A stretch of 64,000 nt of DNA. It comes from Rosa chinensis (lineage: Eukaryota > Streptophyta > Magnoliopsida > Rosales > Rosaceae). Of this stretch, positions 36,250 through 48,776 are shown piece after piece. The position numbers were made by a program, and so were the translations under genes. The stretch's first letter is position 1, and every line of letters begins with the position of its first letter. The notes beneath the pieces were generated by a model that searched no databases, was not told where the DNA came from, and worked only from the letters and a program-made list of their open reading frames with translations. Where the stretch lies: contig NC_037092.1 in assembly GCF_002994745.2 (NCBI RefSeq), positions 74,496,324-74,560,323 on the forward strand, given 5' to 3'.

Positions 36250-36385
36250 GAATTTAAGATAACCACCACAGGTGATCCGAGTTGTTAAAAGTCAGATGTA
36301 AAATCCTCACATCCGGAGAATTTAAGACAACCACCACAAGTGGTCCGAGTTGTTAAGAGTCAGATGTAAAATCCTCACATCTGGA
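36250..36385. repeat. 68-bp tandem duplication
   Basis: Two copies in a row (from 36250 and from 36318) of a unit containing AACCACCACA and AGTCAGATGTAAAATCCTC, with about five substitutions. Confidence 0.8.
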
Positions 36386-39300
36386 TTTGAATATCACTGA
36401 CGCTAATTGGAATTAAATCTCAATTTATTCTAGTTGTTAGGGAGATAAAGCGTTCTGACATGACTCCCCCTTAGATTGATTAATCTCTGGGCTCATAAAG
36501 TCTTTAAAGATACTGTATGATCTAGATAAAAAGAAAGAAAAAAAAAAAAACTGACTTGAAAATATATATATACCGTCCCCTTCTCGCGACCTCACCCTTT
36601 TGTCTACAATGACAGAAGGGTGAATTATAGAGCTTATTGACGTAAAAGAGTATTGAAAAGTTACTTGACTACGTTCTTGTTTGTCCCGTTCCTTTCATCA
36701 ACATACAGACTTAGTGGATGGTAGAGGGTGCTAGGATTTTGGACAATGTAAGTTAAGTAATAACACTTCATTTCGTGCCCCTAAAAAGTTTAATTGTTAT
36801 GTGCCAAAACCCCTATCCTCATCTTTCCATAAATAATTCACAACAACGCCTACACTACCGGGGTACGCTTGCAAATTGGTAGGAACACCCAATACAAACA
36901 CCGAAGCAGTTGCAACAAGAACATTAGGCTGACAAAAGAAAACAACAGTCTTCCCTATAGAGCTGTGGCGTGGGGGCACCTCCCGGAAGGATTACCCCCT
37001 CTGCTTTCTTCTTGTCTTTAGCAAATGACCCTTAAGGTACTGTTCTTTAGTAAATGACCTTCATGACAGAACCGAAACCAAACTTTAAATCAGAATACAA
37101 AATTACAAATTGAATCAAAGCAGCACATGAAGTTTATCCATCTTATTTGAGGTCAGAACCAACATGTTAGTGAGTTTGAATATTGATTACTTTAGCAACT
37201 TAAAAACAGCTCTTCAATTAGTATTTTATTTGTTCTTGTTCCCCATGCTTTGTGGGCATGCGCAAAGCATATATACAAATAATTAATACGTGACACAAAC
37301 ACAGCTTTGTGAAAAATGGTATTCAAATATATAAGCTCAAATAAGAACCTGCCACCTAAAATTATACTAATGTGTTTGTTCTGACTTCAGACTTCATACC
37401 ACGCATCCATATCCAATGTGATATCACAGGTGAGAAATTCATGTTCATAATTATGAGTTTATGACAGCCTTCATTTGATTATTACTTGTTCCTTGAGCCC
37501 AAAGTTGAGGTTTCTCCAAGTACAATGTGCTCAATCTTCTTTGGATGTCTTGACTATATGACTAATTACTTGATGGATCGAGTGTTTGTTAAGGTGTTAA
37601 AAGACTTCCTTTTAAGCACGAGTCATCAGAGTTCTCATGTAGGGATGAACTCGGTGTCAGTAATTCGGACTTTCAGCCTTAAATACAGACCTTACTGATG
37701 ATATTGGTTGTCCAATATCCAAAACGATAAGGTCATTTTAACAGAATATTTAGGGTTGGCTCATGTTAATTTAGGTTAGCTTCACAATCACCTTACTAAT
37801 TTTGAACATTGCAACTCGAATTGAATTGATTTCAAGTGGGATTCGAAATGTTTGAACCGATCAATTTCATAACTAATTAAGGGTTGGAACTGAATGATTT
37901 GAGCAACCGATTTTGAAATTTGAGACAAGATCAAATTAAAATTTTGATTAATAAGACGAAATAAAGGATATAAGGTTAATTTTTGTTGGATATTTTACGA
38001 TAAAAATTGTACATGAAGAAAAAAAAATTTATATTCACGAAAAAAGAAATATTCTTAAATTTATCCCTCGTTCCGGATAGAGTTATAATCATTTGAATTT
38101 TTGAAATGTAGAGTGGATTTCTTTCTCCTTTTTGTTGAACCTGTAGTGAGCAAGTTGCGATTCTCCAACAGAAACGACACTGTGTTATGGGACTTGATAG
38201 AAGTGTTTGAGGAGGGGGGCTATTGGGAAGATTGGGACCTTGGCTCATTAATGGACACGTCCTATTAATTCAATTAAAAGGTGCGAGATTCGAGGTGTGC
38301 TCTTTTAAAGATGATGATGATGCCCTACCACCCCAGTCAACAACGACAACATGTTTTCCACAATTAAAAAGACACCATGTTGCATGTGGTGCAATTTGCA
38401 AAGAGCATCTTACACAAAACACAAAATTTAGGGATTTTTATTTTTATTTTTTTTATTTTCCATCTAAATTAACGCAAGTTTATCCGTGGGTCACTATGTT
38501 AGATATTATTACAGCCTTTTGATGTTTATTTCCACTTTTTGGGTCAGTTTTGTGGCATATAAACTGACTTGGTGGTCCCAACTCAGAACAGTTTGAAAAT
38601 TGTGCTTGTAACTCAGATGGTGAAAATAAACATAAAAAAAATCAATACAGTTTATTAAAATTGACCGAATGGGTGAACGAAAAGACAGTCTCATAATTAT
38701 AAAATATAAACACTCGAGTGTTAATACGAGCTTTTAAATAGCACTTTTTGACTTTACACACCCTTCAGTCATTTCACATATTAAGTGAGGGAGAGAGTGG
38801 AGGTAAAGAGTAGTGCCACCTTTATTTTGTTACAGTAGTCGTAAAAAGTGTGTTATATATTGCAACACAAGGTTTCGTTCATTTGTGATGAAACAAGACT
38901 TGTCTACTGTCGAAAACATGTCATGAGGTTCATCCTCATTCTAATAGCATAAATATTTGTAATAGTAGTCTGCCGCATGTACAATATAACCACTCCATTC
39001 ATTGAACCTAGGTTCCTCTCACTGTATCAAGTGGAAACTAATGCCACTGAAAACAACTTGTTAAAGTCAAGTGATTTATGAGCTTAAATTGCATACTATT
39101 ATTTAATAGAAGAGCAGATTGTCAACCATATTTAAAGGAACTCCTTACTTCGTCAAATAGTCAAAACTTTCTAGTGGCAGGATGAAACTGAGTGTTATAG
39201 GATTGTTTTTCCCGCAGCAACATAGTGGGAAAACTGATAATATTAGTAAATTATGGCTCTGCGTGAGGAATATATTTCTAGTATGTCGCCACAATTGTAA

Positions 39301-40249
39301 AGCGAATAGAGTAGTCAGTTGTGCATTTTTCGCTAATTAGTGCTTGTTAGAATACATATGTTTAGTTGAGACTCCTGTTATTATCTCGGCATGTTCTCTT
39401 TATGCTTATTGTATTTTATGGTTTAGGCAAAATGTCCCCCCATATATTCTACGGTTTCATTAATGATCAAGACTTGAGAGTAGCCGTACTGGTTTCATTT
39501 CAAAAAAAAATTCGAGGAACTCAGTTATTTTTTCAAAACCTAAAAAAGGAAGGAAAGAAAGAAAAAAAAAATTGCAAAGTTGCCTGACGCCTATGTTCTT
39601 GGGCTTTGCTATTTATACAATATTAAACAGCCCAAGGTGAAATTATCTATAACCCAATAGATTAGTCGTGGGTTAACAATCATTAGTTTGGATAATGACC
39701 CTGGTAATGATTTCATTGCCTTAGATGGTAGTAGATATATCAAAGTACGCCCTAACTAATAGGATAATAGCCCACTAAGGCACTACATAATAAAAAGGGA
39801 ATGATGGACCATTATGGCACTAATCTACTCACCCCCTAATTATGATTCTAAAGTTGAAGGCCCCCATATAAGATCTAGAGTTCTAGACATCCAGGTGACT
39901 GCCGCTGTCAAAAATAAGAGTTACCCTAAACACAATAACATAGGTCGTAATGTCGTATAAGGCTAATCATAAGTCACTAATGCATACGAATGGAAATGGG
40001 AATGTAGAAAGCAGGCGTTGAGACTAGAGTACAATTTCACATCTAATCAATTCCAAATGTCCTATAAAGCTAAACATAAGTCGCCAATGCACACAAGTAG
40101 GGGTGGCGACTAGAACCTACTTCTTGTCGGGGTAATTGTTGATTCAAAATCTCCTGTGAAATATGCATCCACCAATGACTAATAGTCACTCACATATACA
40201 TGAATGACGACATTATTAAAAACTATACTGTCATATAAAATGTAACGTT

Positions 40250-40284
40250 TGTGGTCGTTCACATTTTAACAGTGAACGACCACA
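40250..40284. repeat. Perfect 13-bp inverted repeat
   Basis: TGTGGTCGTTCAC and GTGAACGACCACA separated by 9 bp, fully complementary. No gene is adjacent. It could form a hairpin or be the core of a decayed element. Confidence 0.7.
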
Positions 40285-41592
40285 GAAAATGACGGTGGGG
40301 TGTGCCCTACCAGATTCTTCCCATAGCAAACCAGAGTAGGAAAAGAGATGAGAATGACAAAGCAGTGGAGCAGTTGGTCACATCGGACGGGGACTGCTCG
40401 GCTGGTGCTGGTTCTATTATAGAGCAATTCAAACACGAAGTAACATCTTCATCGTCAGCCCGTGTATAACACGCGTTGTGCAAATAATCCGATTCTGTCT
40501 TTAGGGGGCTTGAGATTCTAGAGTGACCGATACGAGCCGAAAAGAGAGTGGATACGGCATCGCTCTCCTACTCAATTCCACTAGCCACCATCTGGAAGGC
40601 AAAGAAACGAATAATAAGTGAGCTGAGAGGGGGCGGTGGTTGGCGAGACGTTGGCTGCGATCCGCTGCGACACGTCAAGTACGCCCGGGGTCCATGATTT
40701 GTGACACTTCCTTACGTGGATCCAGGTCATTGGCCAGTCTGTACTAGTAAGTTTCCGCCGTGGACCCCCACAAAGTGGTGCTTCTGCTGAGCCGAATGAA
40801 ATCGGGACACGTGTAATGGGTCATCGACTTCATCAACTTTGCAATTATATAGGAGGAGGGTTGGCCAATGAGAGTCCTGCCAGTGAGAGGTAAAACCTGG
40901 GTGTGGTCCCCACCTCCACTCTGAGGTTGCAACCGTAAAAAGAGTTTGAAAAGGATTTATCGGAGCGAATCTAGTCATGCACATGTAATCCTTTTTGTTA
41001 AACCTGAATCAGGTCCGATGGTTGGGATTTTATCATAACAGAAAAAGGGCAAAAATGCAAATAGATATTTAGTTTTCGACGCTTAATTCACTTATTTTAA
41101 AAAAGAAACATTTTTATTCAAAATGTCTGATTTGATCGTAGTATCATTTACTTAAGTGACATAAGTCTTCATTTTATAAGTGAAGCTCATGAGTTCAACT
41201 CACAATAAACTAATTGTTGTATAAGTCTTCATTTTATTTGAGTATTATTTTTTTTATTTTTTTGAAGGAAATAAATTGAATACATGGATCAAGATTTGCT
41301 ACAATAAGTACATGTAAATATAGTGAATTACATCTTAAAATAAGAGCATCTTAAGCTAGTATATGAGGAACTTGATTTGTTGTATGATCATTCTTCTATT
41401 TTCATTAAAAACCATTAAGTAATTAGCCATGCGCTTTATTTTCAAGGCTAACTTCATCCCTTTTAAGTCACATTATTAATGAATTAAAATATGAAAAACT
41501 TTTAAACAGCCAATTACATGAAGAATTTTTTTGTTTGTTTTAGAGTTACATGATGATTTTTAACAAGTAAACAGCCCAGAATGAATGAATGA

Positions 41593-42733
41593 GAAGGCTA
41601 AAAATACATACAATACATTTTATTACGAGTTAAGAGGGCTCCGAGAATAGAGGGAAGCAACTAGGGTTTTGGAAAAGCACAGAAGAGGTTGTTGCCTGTC
41701 CGGCGGCGCCCCAGCGTCGATCATAGGTCCAGGCCTCATCGATGAGTGGCGGGTGTTGCCGGACGGGATTGTGGGGTCTTGGGGCTCCAAGTTTTGGTAT
41801 CCGGTTCAACCTTCTTGGTCGCGTATGACGTTTCTTTCCTCTCAGGCGGCGATGCAGGCGGGCAGGATGGCTGGTTGGCGGTCGGCGCAGGGTTGGAGCA
41901 GGTGGTCAGAGGCTGGATCGTGGCGGCGGTTTGCCATGGATCGTACGGCGCTGATTCCTTCTCCGAGTTTGGTCGATCATCGAAGAGTGCAAGGGTGTCG
42001 AATTTTCTGGCGGTTGGATGAAGCCGGGCGTCAAGGCACGACGAGTTTCTCACTGATACTCGGTGTGGGCTCATCGAGATCTGGCTTTATGCCTGGATTT
42101 GGCCGACCAAAGGTGAGGTTGGTGTGGCTTGCTGCGTGGATGGAGTCTTTCCGGCGGTGCGAGTTTGACGGGACAGATCTATGGTTGTGGTCTGCAGGCA
42201 GGTCAACTGAAGTGGAGGAAGATGATTGCGGCGGCTGGGCTATATTTTTGTTTAAAGTAGTTTTCTTGGTTAGGAGTTCGATTAGGGTTTTGGTTAGGTT
42301 TTTCTGGTTTTTAGCATGTCCCTACTCTGTTGAGCTAGGGTTGGGTCAAATTGAGGTACCATGTATGTGGTGTTTTTCCTGGGGACGAATTGGTTTATTG
42401 TCGGTTTTATCTTATGGTCAATGTGCTGACGAGCGATCCTTGCACGTGGCCTGGCATCTTTGGGACACGGTGTGGAAGAGGGCGTTGGTTGTTGTTGCGG
42501 TTGTCTATGAGGTGGTATCGATATTCTCGGGATTCTCGGTAGCCCGAGGTGTTGGGCGGTATATGTGGTTAGGGTTGGGCCCTTTCGGCTCATGGAAGTC
42601 ATCTATGGTGATGGACCCGTAACTGGTTTAGGTTTTAGGGAGGAGAGTGGGGAATTCTTGTCCACCACCGGTCATTCCCGTGTTATGTAATTTGGTTTCA
42701 TTTCAATAAAGGATCTTATTCTCAAAAAAAAAA
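41593..42733 (+). mobile_element. LINE-like or non-autonomous retroposon
   Basis: The 1.14 kb insert is flanked by a perfect 15-bp duplication, AGAATGAATGAATGA (41578-41592 and 42734-42748). Its right end has CAATAAAGGA followed by an A run, the signature of target-primed reverse transcription. The left half begins with a CTAGGGTTTTGG leader and GC-rich segments, as in plant L1 5' ends. No RT or endonuclease domain is visible, so it is a short, probably internally deleted LINE derivative. A 317-codon frame (41669-42622) is open but resembles no known protein. Confidence 0.8.
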
Positions 42734-42748
42734 AGAATGAATGAATGA

Positions 42749-43827
42749 TTAAAGTGTACGAAGAGATCTAAGTTTAGTGACAAAAGTAGTATTTTTCAAA
42801 GAATGTTTCACACCCTATTATTCTTTTAAAATACTAATTACACTCCCTGTTGACCTATTCTATGGGTTAAGGAGGATGAATATCTTCAAAATATCAGTCC
42901 AGTGTTAAATATTAAAAAAATTATATGATTATTTGTGATATACTTTTTCTAAAAAAATAGAATAAAGTGTTATTTAATTAAAAAAAGAAAACAGAAACAT
43001 AACAGAGTGTGAGTGTTATTATAATACAGGGAAACTCTTTTTTTCCTTGCATAAATTTCAGTATCTACAAACTTCTTGCTATCCAATCACAACAACCCAC
43101 CTCTGAGAGAACTCTTTCCCTCTTTCTTCAAAGATTTTAGCAAAAATTTAGATTCATTTCTTGAAGCTCGGCTATGCTGGCTCTGCTTTTTTGAAGCTTC
43201 TATATTTCCCTTTCTCTTTCCATTGATAGCTCAGACACACGCTTTTTTCTTTCTCCTTTTTTCTTTGTTGCTCCGGCCTCAAGGAAACAAAGAAGAAACA
43301 AGAGATCTCCCCCCCCCCCCCAACTTTCTTCCATTCCTCCTCACTCTCTCTCCCAATTGGGTTCTCACCCACTTGTGCTTCTCTTCCTTAGTTTTCCTAG
43401 TTGGGATTCCAAAGAAGTACAAGAAGCTGCAGATACAACTGTGTTATCTTTCTTCACCTCTGTTGCAAGCTTTACCCAATTGGGTTTTATCCTTTTTCTG
43501 TGTTTGTGGTTTGCTGAGACTTCAATGGGTTCAGATCCCATTAGACATTAGTGGTTCTGGGGTTTATCTTCGAGTTTTTGGTTTTAATATTATTTTCAAG
43601 ACCAATTCTTTGAATATGGGAAAGGTGGGTCTTTTGTAGATTCCTATACAGATAAAGGTATTCTGATTCCTTTTCTATATGCTCCTTGATTTAACACTGA
43701 TATTATCATTCTGAAACCTCCACCTCTTCTTCTGCATTTCCTGTACGCACTTGTTCTTCGTCTCTCTGCTCTGTTTCCAATCGCCAAAATTTTAATGCTG
43801 TGAATTAGAGGGACTTGATTTGGTATT
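42749..43827 (+). promoter_or_regulatory. Promoter and 5' leader of the MYB gene
   Basis: AT-rich to about 43050, then CT-rich leader-like DNA. A run of 13 C (43309-43321) is present. A tiny upstream frame of seven codons starts at 43616 (ATGGGAAAGG). An intron may lie between a GT near 43661 and an AG near 43810, but this is uncertain. Confidence 0.4.
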
Positions 43828-44938
43828 ATGAAGCTGGAAATGGAAATTCTATCCCCTTCATCCTATTTCTCAGCCTCGAATTGGCTCCTTGAGGAGACCA
43901 AGAGCTCGAAATGGACTCCAGCGGAGAACAAGATGTTCGAAAACGCCTTGGCCTTGCACGACAAGGATACGCCGGACCGGTGGCACAAGGTGGCGGCGAT
44001 GATACCTGGGAAGACGGTAGGGGATGTGGTGAAGCAGTACAAGGAGTTGGAAGCTGATGTGGGAAAAATCGAGGCGGGGCTAGTCCCTATTCCGGGATAT
44101 GGTACCTCCCCATTCACATTGGAATGGGTGAATAGGCATGGCTATGATGGATTCAAACAAACTTATGGGATTGGTGGCAAGAGACCTTCATCAACTAGAC
44201 CTGCTGATCATGAAAGAAAGAAAGGAGTTCCATGGACAGAGGATGAGCACAAGTAAGTTTCCAGATTTAAATATGTTTTTCGCTTTGATTGTAATGCAAA
44301 GTGATCCCATGCTCAGTTAATAGATAATTGGTTCTTGAACTGAAATCATTATTATGTATGCAATGTCAAGCATGAGCAGGACTCTAGTTGTTTGTGCTTT
44401 TAGGCTTAACTTCAGTTTTTGGCATTGTTTTTATGAATGTTTTGATGGTTGTGTGCATAGGCTGTTTTTAATGGGACTGAAAAAGTACGGCAAAGGGGAC
44501 TGGAGGAACATTTCTCGGAATTTCGTGGTAACCCGAACCCCGACTCAGGTGGCTAGTCATGCACAGAAGTACTTTATCAGGCAGCATTCAGGGGGAAAAG
44601 ATAAGAGAAGAGCGAGCATACATGACATAACAACTGTGAATCTCAGTGATACCCGAACTCCATCTCCAGATAACAAGCCTCCCTCGCCGCCGGATCACCA
44701 CCACTCAGCTGCTTTCCCTCAGCAGCCGAATTCTGCCAGGATCCCGCCTTTCCAGTGGCATCAGGGCGGCAATGGAGCAAACATGGCTTTTGGTCAAGCT
44801 CATGGGAACATGTTCATGTCCAATACTTACGGTGTTGGTTCTTATGGACTTAACAAAAGCGCGGTTCATGAATCTTACTATGCACCTCAGAATATGGTTT
44901 TTCAGATGCAATCCGCACAGCACTACCCTCATGGATGA
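43828..44938 (+). CDS. DIV-like: DIVARICATA-like MYB transcription factor (300 aa)
   Basis: Two exons, 43828-44252 and 44461-44938, with a GT-AG intron that splits a Lys codon inside the second MYB repeat. The product has two MYB/SANT repeats: residues ~26-80 ([14 protein letters not shown] to [12 protein letters not shown]) and ~133-185 ([15 protein letters not shown] to the SHAQKYF motif). The SHAQKYF motif and the two-repeat layout place it in the DIVARICATA/RADIALIS-related family of nuclear DNA-binding proteins, which act in development and stress. Between the repeats is [15 protein letters not shown], usual for this family. The C-terminus is rich in Pro, His, Gln and Asn and probably serves activation. 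It is normal in length with no defect seen. The start fits family members beginning near EMEILSP. Confidence 0.92.
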
Positions 44939-47900
44939 TAATCTAGCAGCTTTTCTACTGAATCATCTGCGGGATTTATGTCCCATTATGGTCTTTTAGT
45001 TCATTAGTAGAGCGGGGCGCGCTATATATGAGTCTTGTTTTTTGCTTTCATGGTTTCTTGTGAATATGTCATTCAGAACTTTGAGTTAGTCTTGAGTATT
45101 ATAAGGGGGAACAGGATCAAGTCCTGGAATTTCAACTTATGGAATATGAATGAAAACCGAGTTGAAGCATCTCGAAAACCCTTTGTTGTGTTTTTTTGCA
45201 CCCAATGGATCTCATATTCCGTTATCTGATTTCAAACGGTGATGAATTATTACTGAAGGCATCTAAATTGAGGGAGAAGAGCATACAGAAAATGCTGTTA
45301 CATTTCAAATTCCGGTACACTGAATAGTTGACTGCCCCTTTATTTTGATACCTTAAGAATGAAAAATGGGAATTCAATGAGATAATGCATCTTCAATCCT
45401 CTCGCAGACGTGAAATTCCAAGCTTTCCTGGAATATGAAATAAAGGGGCACAATCAAGATAAGCATCTTCTTCACTGTGGCTTTATTTGTGATATGTCTA
45501 AGTAATATAAACTATGATTTAACTTGAATACGCATGGGATCTTCAGAGATTTACTATATTTGAATTTGGAGTCATATGACTAATGATTTTGCCACGAAGG
45601 CTTGGACTTTGCAACCATATTAGAATACGAGCAAAACCAAAATGAGGAAAAACAAGAAAAATAGAGAAAAATATGTAAGCATCCCATATTCCCATATGAC
45701 CGTTAGTTTAATCTAAGAGCTATTTGGGAATATTCTTTGGTGAAGGTGTTCAAACAACTCTGTCAAAAAAGGAAAAAAAAAATTAAGGGCTTGTCCGGTA
45801 ACGTTTTTAAAAATGATTTTTCAAAAACCAATTTTGAAAATAAAAAAGAGAAAACAAGATTGGATTTTTGAGATCCGAAAATGTGTCCGGTAGCTTATTC
45901 CGAAAACAATTTTCAAAAACGAGAGAAGATGGCGACTAGAGATGAGAGAGAGACCTGAGAAGAAGAGAACGACCAGAGAATATGGAAGAAGAGAGCACGT
46001 TCTTTTTTTTCTTTGTTTTGGAAAATATATCTCCGTGTTTTCTAAAATATGAAAATGAAAATGTGAAAATGTCTATTTGTCGTTTTCTTGTTTTAGGAGT
46101 AAAATAAAATATTATTTTCAAAAATTATTTTCTGCATTTTTGAAAACAAACCAACGAACGCATTTTCAAGTCATTTTCATTTTATAAAATGAAAAAGATG
46201 ACTTAAAAACGTTACCGAATGCCACAGTGTTTTAACAAAAGGTTAATCGTTTTTATAATTAATAAATCATTCTAAACTATTTCTGTCAAATCCTGTCAAA
46301 AGGATTTTTGGCGGTTTTATAAGCAACGCTAGCTAAACCTTAAATCTATAAATATAATGTGGCTTGATTATTCCCTTCCGTTGAAACAAATAATATTCTC
46401 GCTTTGTCGGTAGTTATGCACTTAAAATCAACTTGTAAATTCCGTGTTAGCCTACTTTTAACTGTTTAGTCTGTGTCACTAAACCAACTTTCAGAAAAAA
46501 TGGCCAAGTTGACTAGGAAAGACCATGAAAGTTCAAAACTTTGATCAAATGCTGACTCTGCATGCACTAATGGAAGAATCATATGCTTCAATAACCTTTT
46601 CTGGCTTGGTAATCTTTCTTTTTGTATGAGATCTTCTTATAATTAGAAAGAAGAAGATCCCTCCTAGGAGTGATGATTAGTGATTTAATTATAATAATAT
46701 GTAGAATTTAGAGTAAGATATTAGATTAGATTACCCTGGTATTGTATTTTAATTTGTGGTTCATCTTTTTCTGTAAAGTTTGTTCAAGATTTCCCTCTCT
46801 CCTGGATTTGGTTTTTTGAGCACTATGGTCTTTCTGAATCTTTTTTTTTTTTTTTGGGTACAGTATGGTTTTTCTGATTCTAAGTGTACGGCACCTACCC
46901 AACTAAATAAAATGTTAGAAAGACTCATGGTGCTCTAATCAAATCTAGACCTGTGACACCAAATTTGGAGACAAATTTTGTGTAGCTTTTTCATTAACAG
47001 AAAAGACTTCTTTACCTTTGGTCTTGGTCATTACATACTATAATTTGGTATTTCACTACTACATGGAGTTTGAGATTCTCTTTGGTGGGGGAAATCTCAT
47101 TGACTTATATCCTTTCCTTCCCTCTTTTATTTATTTGGAACAAGAATCTTCTTCAAAATTGAGTGCAACTTTGAAAGAGTATTTGACATCTAGTGAGTGA
47201 AGACTAACAATTATTAATACTAACCAGTAAGCTCCATACTTGTGTAGAGGTTTATGATCAAGGTTTTGTTATGTAATTAGTTGTACCACTGAGCTAATGA
47301 TTTAGTTTGATGCTAAGGTAGTGTCACCTGGAAGATTGTCAATCAGTCCAAAAGACTAGGGCTTCGCTTGATGTTATCATCAAGGTGTTTTTAATTAGTA
47401 GCGGTCTTATTGGATATATATCATATATTTTCGGTTAAAATTTTCCGAATGCTTCATGTAAAAGCATCTAAAAGTGATGTCGTCATCACTGTCAATGAAG
47501 ATTATAGTAAAAACTTCATCTTAATCTCTCACTACATAACCATCACAGTTTTAGATGTTATTTTTTTAGGTTTAGATTAAGTTTCCTCATTGTCTTCTTT
47601 ACCTCTATCATCTCTATCATTTATCCACTCCATCTTTTCTCCTTCTTTCCCCTGAAAAAACAAAGAACAAGGTCGTTATCAAACCAATCTCACCATTTCA
47701 GGGCATACTTTGTTACTATCAAAACTGACAAACAATGATATTGCTCAATTTGTACTGTGCTATTTTCATCTACTTAGCTTTGTAGCAAATTTTCTTTTGC
47801 TTTTACCATGAAAAGCAAACCACCCCTATCATTGGGACACAATTCTGTTCAGTTCCATCCCATTATGCAAAGTATCCAGGCCAACCTGGGCAAAATTGTC

Positions 47901-48776
47901 ATTCTAATCAGAATTTCCACAACAATTGACAAAACAAAAATGATCACCATTTTTTTCAAAAGCCTTACTGCAACTTGCACCTGAAAGCACTCTCTATAGT
48001 ACTCTATAGTCTATACCACTTTATTCCCAGATTGATTAACACCTTGAAGAATAGTGGAACCACAAAGATAGTATCACAGCTTCAACTTTCGGCCGGTCTT
48101 GTTTTCTCTGTAATTTCTCTGATATGTTCTGATTCTTATCTCTCAAAATGTTACCAGCTCAATGCACTTCAATATATATAAATCTCACCAGGGAATTAAG
48201 TGTAGAAGTGGGTTTGATTCTATGTGTTGCTTCAATGGCCCACTAGGATCTGGGAATAACTCTTGTGGGGGCTTGAGTTCTGTATCAAAGAAAAGAATAT
48301 GGAAAATTGGAAAGGTCGGAAAGTAGAAGATGCATCATATCTGCAGAAACATTAGTTTATGCAATCACAGAATCACAGGGTGACAGAAACAGTTAATTTA
48401 AACAGAAATAAGACAAGCGAAAACAGTATAACAGATGAGACAATATCGGTTGGGATCTGAGGCTTTAGTTGAGACTAGGGGATTACAAATCCTTTTCCCG
48501 GTTCCACTTTACTAACATGAGACAATATGACAAGTTAACTATTGTGCAGTGATGTGATCATAACATTCTCAGCAAACACATCTCACACATACACAGATGA
48601 TCATGTCCAAATTGATTATCCTTATTCAATTAATACACATTAAAAATTGAGCACAGGCACCTTTGACATCAACAGAGACATTCATTCAAGAACAGCCGTT
48701 CTGCTTTAACGCCTTGAACAGATTCAAGGAACTTGGTCTAGTAAGGACTTGAGAATGGCCTCGGTCATCAATCTAT
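44939..48776. other. Intergenic between MYB and GH3 genes
   Basis: 3.8 kb, AT-rich. The first few hundred bases probably form the 3' UTR of the MYB gene. A MITE-like element lies at 45787-46223. No other gene or RNA was recognised. Confidence 0.55.
45787..46223. mobile_element. MITE-like element with terminal inverted repeats
   Basis: The left end GGGCTTGTCCGGTAACGTTT and the inverted right end GGCATTCGGTAACGTTTTTA match over most of ~35 bp. The inside is rich in AAAATGATTTTC-type words, with a second GTCCGGTAGC copy at ~45887. It is non-coding and ~437 bp long. No exact target-site duplication was seen, so superfamily (hAT or Mutator-like) is open. Confidence 0.6.

Larger units (their letters stand above)
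35171..41577. other. Intergenic, largely unassigned
   Basis: About 6.4 kb without a convincing gene. It contains a 68-bp tandem duplication (36250-36385), a perfect inverted repeat (40250-40284) and a G-box ACACGTGT at 40807-40814. A similar sequence pair with TAAGTC(A/G)C(T/C)AATGCA occurs near 39957 and 40065. Short frames here show no recognisable protein. Confidence 0.55.

Noticed and set aside
36797..36979. 60-codon minus-strand frame
   Set aside because: Short, no homology recognised, no neighbouring exons that extend it.
41669..42622. 317-codon plus-strand frame as a host gene
   Set aside because: It lies wholly inside an insertion with poly(A) and a 15-bp TSD, is low-complexity in places, and shows no domain.
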